64,000 bases of DNA. Origin: RGIG7111 sp036839975 (lineage in GTDB: Bacteria; Bacillota; Clostridia; Peptostreptococcales; Anaerovoracaceae). Below, piece by piece: positions 62,588 through 64,000 of the stretch (positions within the stretch are counted from its first letter, which is position 1; each line of letters begins with the position of its first letter). The position numbers and the translations under genes are program-made. The stretch covers positions 68,887-132,886 of the forward strand of contig DAISVU010000003.1 of assembly GCA_036839975.1 (NCBI GenBank), read 5' to 3'. Under the pieces are notes generated by a model. It worked only from the letters and a program-made list of their open reading frames with translations. It searched no databases and had not been told where the DNA came from.

Positions 62588-62662
62588 GACCGCTTTTACT
62601 GGCCATAGATCGGAGCCAGTAAAAGCGGTCCTTGTAATAAGGCAACAGCGCTCATTACAAGG
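62588..62662 (+). other. Two hairpins in the IS leader
   Basis: The first has perfect 16-bp arms (GACCGCTTTTACTGGC and its complement, 62588-62630). The second pairs CCTTGTAAT with ATTACAAGG (62630-62662) and overlaps the start of the transposase ribosome binding site AAGGAGG. Read-through transcripts could fold to hide this site. Confidence 0.6.
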
Positions 62663-62674
62663 AGGTACACGACA

Positions 62675-63643
62675 ATGAAACCCAAAGTTCTAAAAACATT
62701 GCTTCTACGGGAGATTAATTCTTTGAATCGATCGAAATGTGCGAAATCACCCGGTGCAGATTTTACCCGTTCCAGAAAGCTGCCATTTAATACCCTGATC
62801 ACGACCATGCTGCGCATGGAAGGTCGATCCATGGGTAACGAGTTAATATCCATCTTTTTTCCTAAGGCCTCTGAAACGCCGTCAGTATCCGCCTTTGTCC
62901 AACAGCGGAACAAGCTTAAAGCGGGAGTCTTTGACGATCTGTTTCACTCTCTTGATATATCTATGGAATTTATTCAACCGCCCAAGACCATTAACGGACT
63001 AAGATTGCTGGCTGTTGATGGATCAGATGTTCAAAATTACAATACAATGAACGAACATAAAGCTTTTTCTGAAATGGTTGACAGAGATCCCGGCTGGATA
63101 ATGTGCTGGTCATGGCAGACAGAGGATATGAGTCCTTTAACAATATGGCTCATGCTTCTGAGAGAGACTGGTATTTCCTGATCAGAGCCAGGGATCTCGG
63201 CTCTCGTGGTATTGCAGATGGTTTGGATCTGTCTGATACAGAGTCCTTTGATGTTGCCATCGATCTCAAGCTTACCAGAAAGCAGACAAATGAAGTAAAA
63301 GAGCTCTTCGTAGATAAAAATCACTACCATTGGACTTTTGTACTTCCATTCAAAAAAAGCGGAGTATATCCGCCACGAAATGGTTGCCAGACTGATCATG
63401 TACAACTTCTCCGAAATGATCACGGTTCATGTCATCATTCATAAGAAGGACAGAAAGTATGATTACAAGATAAACTTTGCTGTCGCTGTTCATGTCTGCC
63501 GATTGTTTTTCCGTGGCGATATATCCCCACCTGATCTTGAAGCCCAACTCTCACGGAACATCGTACCTATTCGCCCCGATCGAAAACGAAAGCGAGAAAA
63601 GCATAGCAGCTCTGTAATAAGCTTCACATACAGATTAGCATAG
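62675..63643 (+). pseudogene. IS4-family transposase, deleted and frameshifted
   Basis: The start MKPKVLKTLLLREINSLN and SVSAFVQQRNKLKAGVFDDLFH are typical of IS4 transposases. The first catalytic Asp is in LLAVDGSDV, directly followed by NEHKAFSEMVDRD, where about 45 residues of the usual core are missing. A frameshift near 63095-63110 moves to LVMADRGYESFNNMAH (second Asp), and another near 63350 moves to EYIRHEMVARLIMYNFSEMIT, which carries the third acidic residue, and on to the C-terminus. No single product contains the complete DDE triad. Confidence 0.85.
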
Positions 63644-64000
63644 ATAAAAGAAAACAGCATCATTAAATTACACGAATTTGCAATGCACATCTATTTCAGG
63701 TGGGCTCATGTTTGTGTGCGTAGGAAAAAGGCATATCTGGCGTTAATGTGCTCTTTTGAAGTTTTCAGGCAACAAAACAGCGCATCCCTATGAATTCTTT
63801 CCTGTGGATGCGCCGTTTTCTTTGATTTGTCGTGCGCCTGTCATCTTAACTTAATGACATTGAGACGTTAGGGTCTGTCTTTTTCTTTATAGTCGTACGC
63901 AGTGTTTTATTCCATATGTAAAAAACGACATTCTTATATTTATATTTCAAAAAACAAAAAAATAGTATAAAATACTAAAATGCTATATAGATTAATGCAT
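63644..64000. other. IS right end and AT-rich flank
   Basis: Contains an IS-internal hairpin (GCGCATCC ... GGATGCGC, about 63773-63815), the right inverted repeat, the target duplication and the displaced right arm of the rpmB terminator. The last 100 bases are very AT-rich and may hold a promoter for a gene beyond the window; none can be defined. Confidence 0.5.

Larger units (their letters stand above)
62477..63862 (+). mobile_element. IS4-type insertion sequence, 1,386 bp, non-functional
   Basis: Perfect 23-bp terminal inverted repeats (62477-62499 and 63840-63862, beginning CAATGTCATTAAGTTAAG) are flanked by 10-bp direct repeats AGACGTTAGG (62467-62476 and 63863-63872). The element encodes one broken transposase and has two hairpins between the left end and the gene. 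The 10-bp duplication and TIR size fit the IS4 group. Confidence 0.92.
62464..63885 (+). terminator. rpmB terminator split by the IS insertion
   Basis: The left arm GACAGAC plus loop GTTAGG (62464-62476) and the right arm GTCTGTC plus T run (63873-63885) would form a perfect 7-bp stem if joined. The IS sits at the loop/right-arm boundary, and its 10-bp target duplication AGACGTTAGG copies the arm-loop portion. The copy at the right side keeps only a short stem (AGAC/GTCT). Confidence 0.8.

Noticed and set aside
1..64000. CRISPR arrays, tRNA and rRNA genes
   Set aside because: No regularly spaced direct repeats, cloverleaf sequences or rRNA segments were noticed by reading; a tRNA scan could not be run.

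Overview
The window looks like chromosome from an anaerobic, low-GC Gram-positive bacterium of the class Clostridia. The evidence is an IspH-ribosomal S1 fusion, a dimeric-type glycyl-tRNA synthetase, pyruvate phosphate dikinase, a secretin-free Tad/Flp pilus locus and strong AGGAGG ribosome binding sites. A peptostreptococcal or Family XIII (Mogibacterium-like) organism is a guess. No tRNA, rRNA or CRISPR array was seen.

Region 1 (1-20,500) is the wreck of a conjugative element. It holds a nuclease-like protein, a CD1845-type membrane protein, a replication initiator, a DnaC-like loader, PcfB and the coupling protein virD4. virD4 is split by a 10.66-kb nested Tn4451-like mobilizable transposon (about 3948-14606) whose two ends share TGGG; joining the flanks restores the virD4 reading frame. 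The transposon has a serine recombinase with an internal in-frame deletion, TnpW, a hairpin-rich oriT-like segment and a frameshifted MobA/MobL relaxase. Its cargo is a nitrosative/oxidative-stress cluster: divergent Crp/Fnr regulator, Fe-S protein, DUF2249, TIGR04076, DUF1858, cupin, rubredoxin and hydroxylamine reductase (hcp). Two copies of a palindromic operator precede cargo genes. Beyond the transposon, virD4 runs into a topB 3' remnant, so the conjugation module is deleted. A frameshifted AlbA-type gene, a truncated helicase N-terminus, an IS110 fragment and a sigma-factor fragment follow.

Region 2 (20,500-28,500) is a variable accessory stretch: an HTH/MBL-hydrolase fusion ORF, a transglutaminase-like protein, a secreted protein plus a decayed paralogue, a frameshifted alpha/beta hydrolase, a membrane protein, a PP-loop amidotransferase-like enzyme plus a fragment of a second copy, and a GNAT acetyltransferase.

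Region 3 (28,500-40,100) is a conserved housekeeping run: mtaB, HIT, rpsU, yqeY, phoH, ybeY, cdd, era, recO, a DUF4342 protein, glyS and ppdK. In this PPDK the phosphocarrier histidine is glutamine.

Region 4 (40,100-51,700) is a Tad/Flp pilus locus (tadZ, tadA, tadB, tadC, flp, two TadE-like proteins, DUF5702, DUF6382) with a cation/proton antiporter and small secreted or membrane proteins inserted after tadZ. The DUF5702 gene needs a -1 frameshift at a T-TTT-TTA site.

Region 5 (51,700-64,000) holds rarA and ispH-rpsA, the opposite-strand argR-recN-cysK group, then ruvC-ruvA-ruvB-queA and rpmB. A LexA-box-like palindrome sits between the -35 and -10 of the ruv promoter. A dead IS4-type element has inserted into the rpmB terminator.
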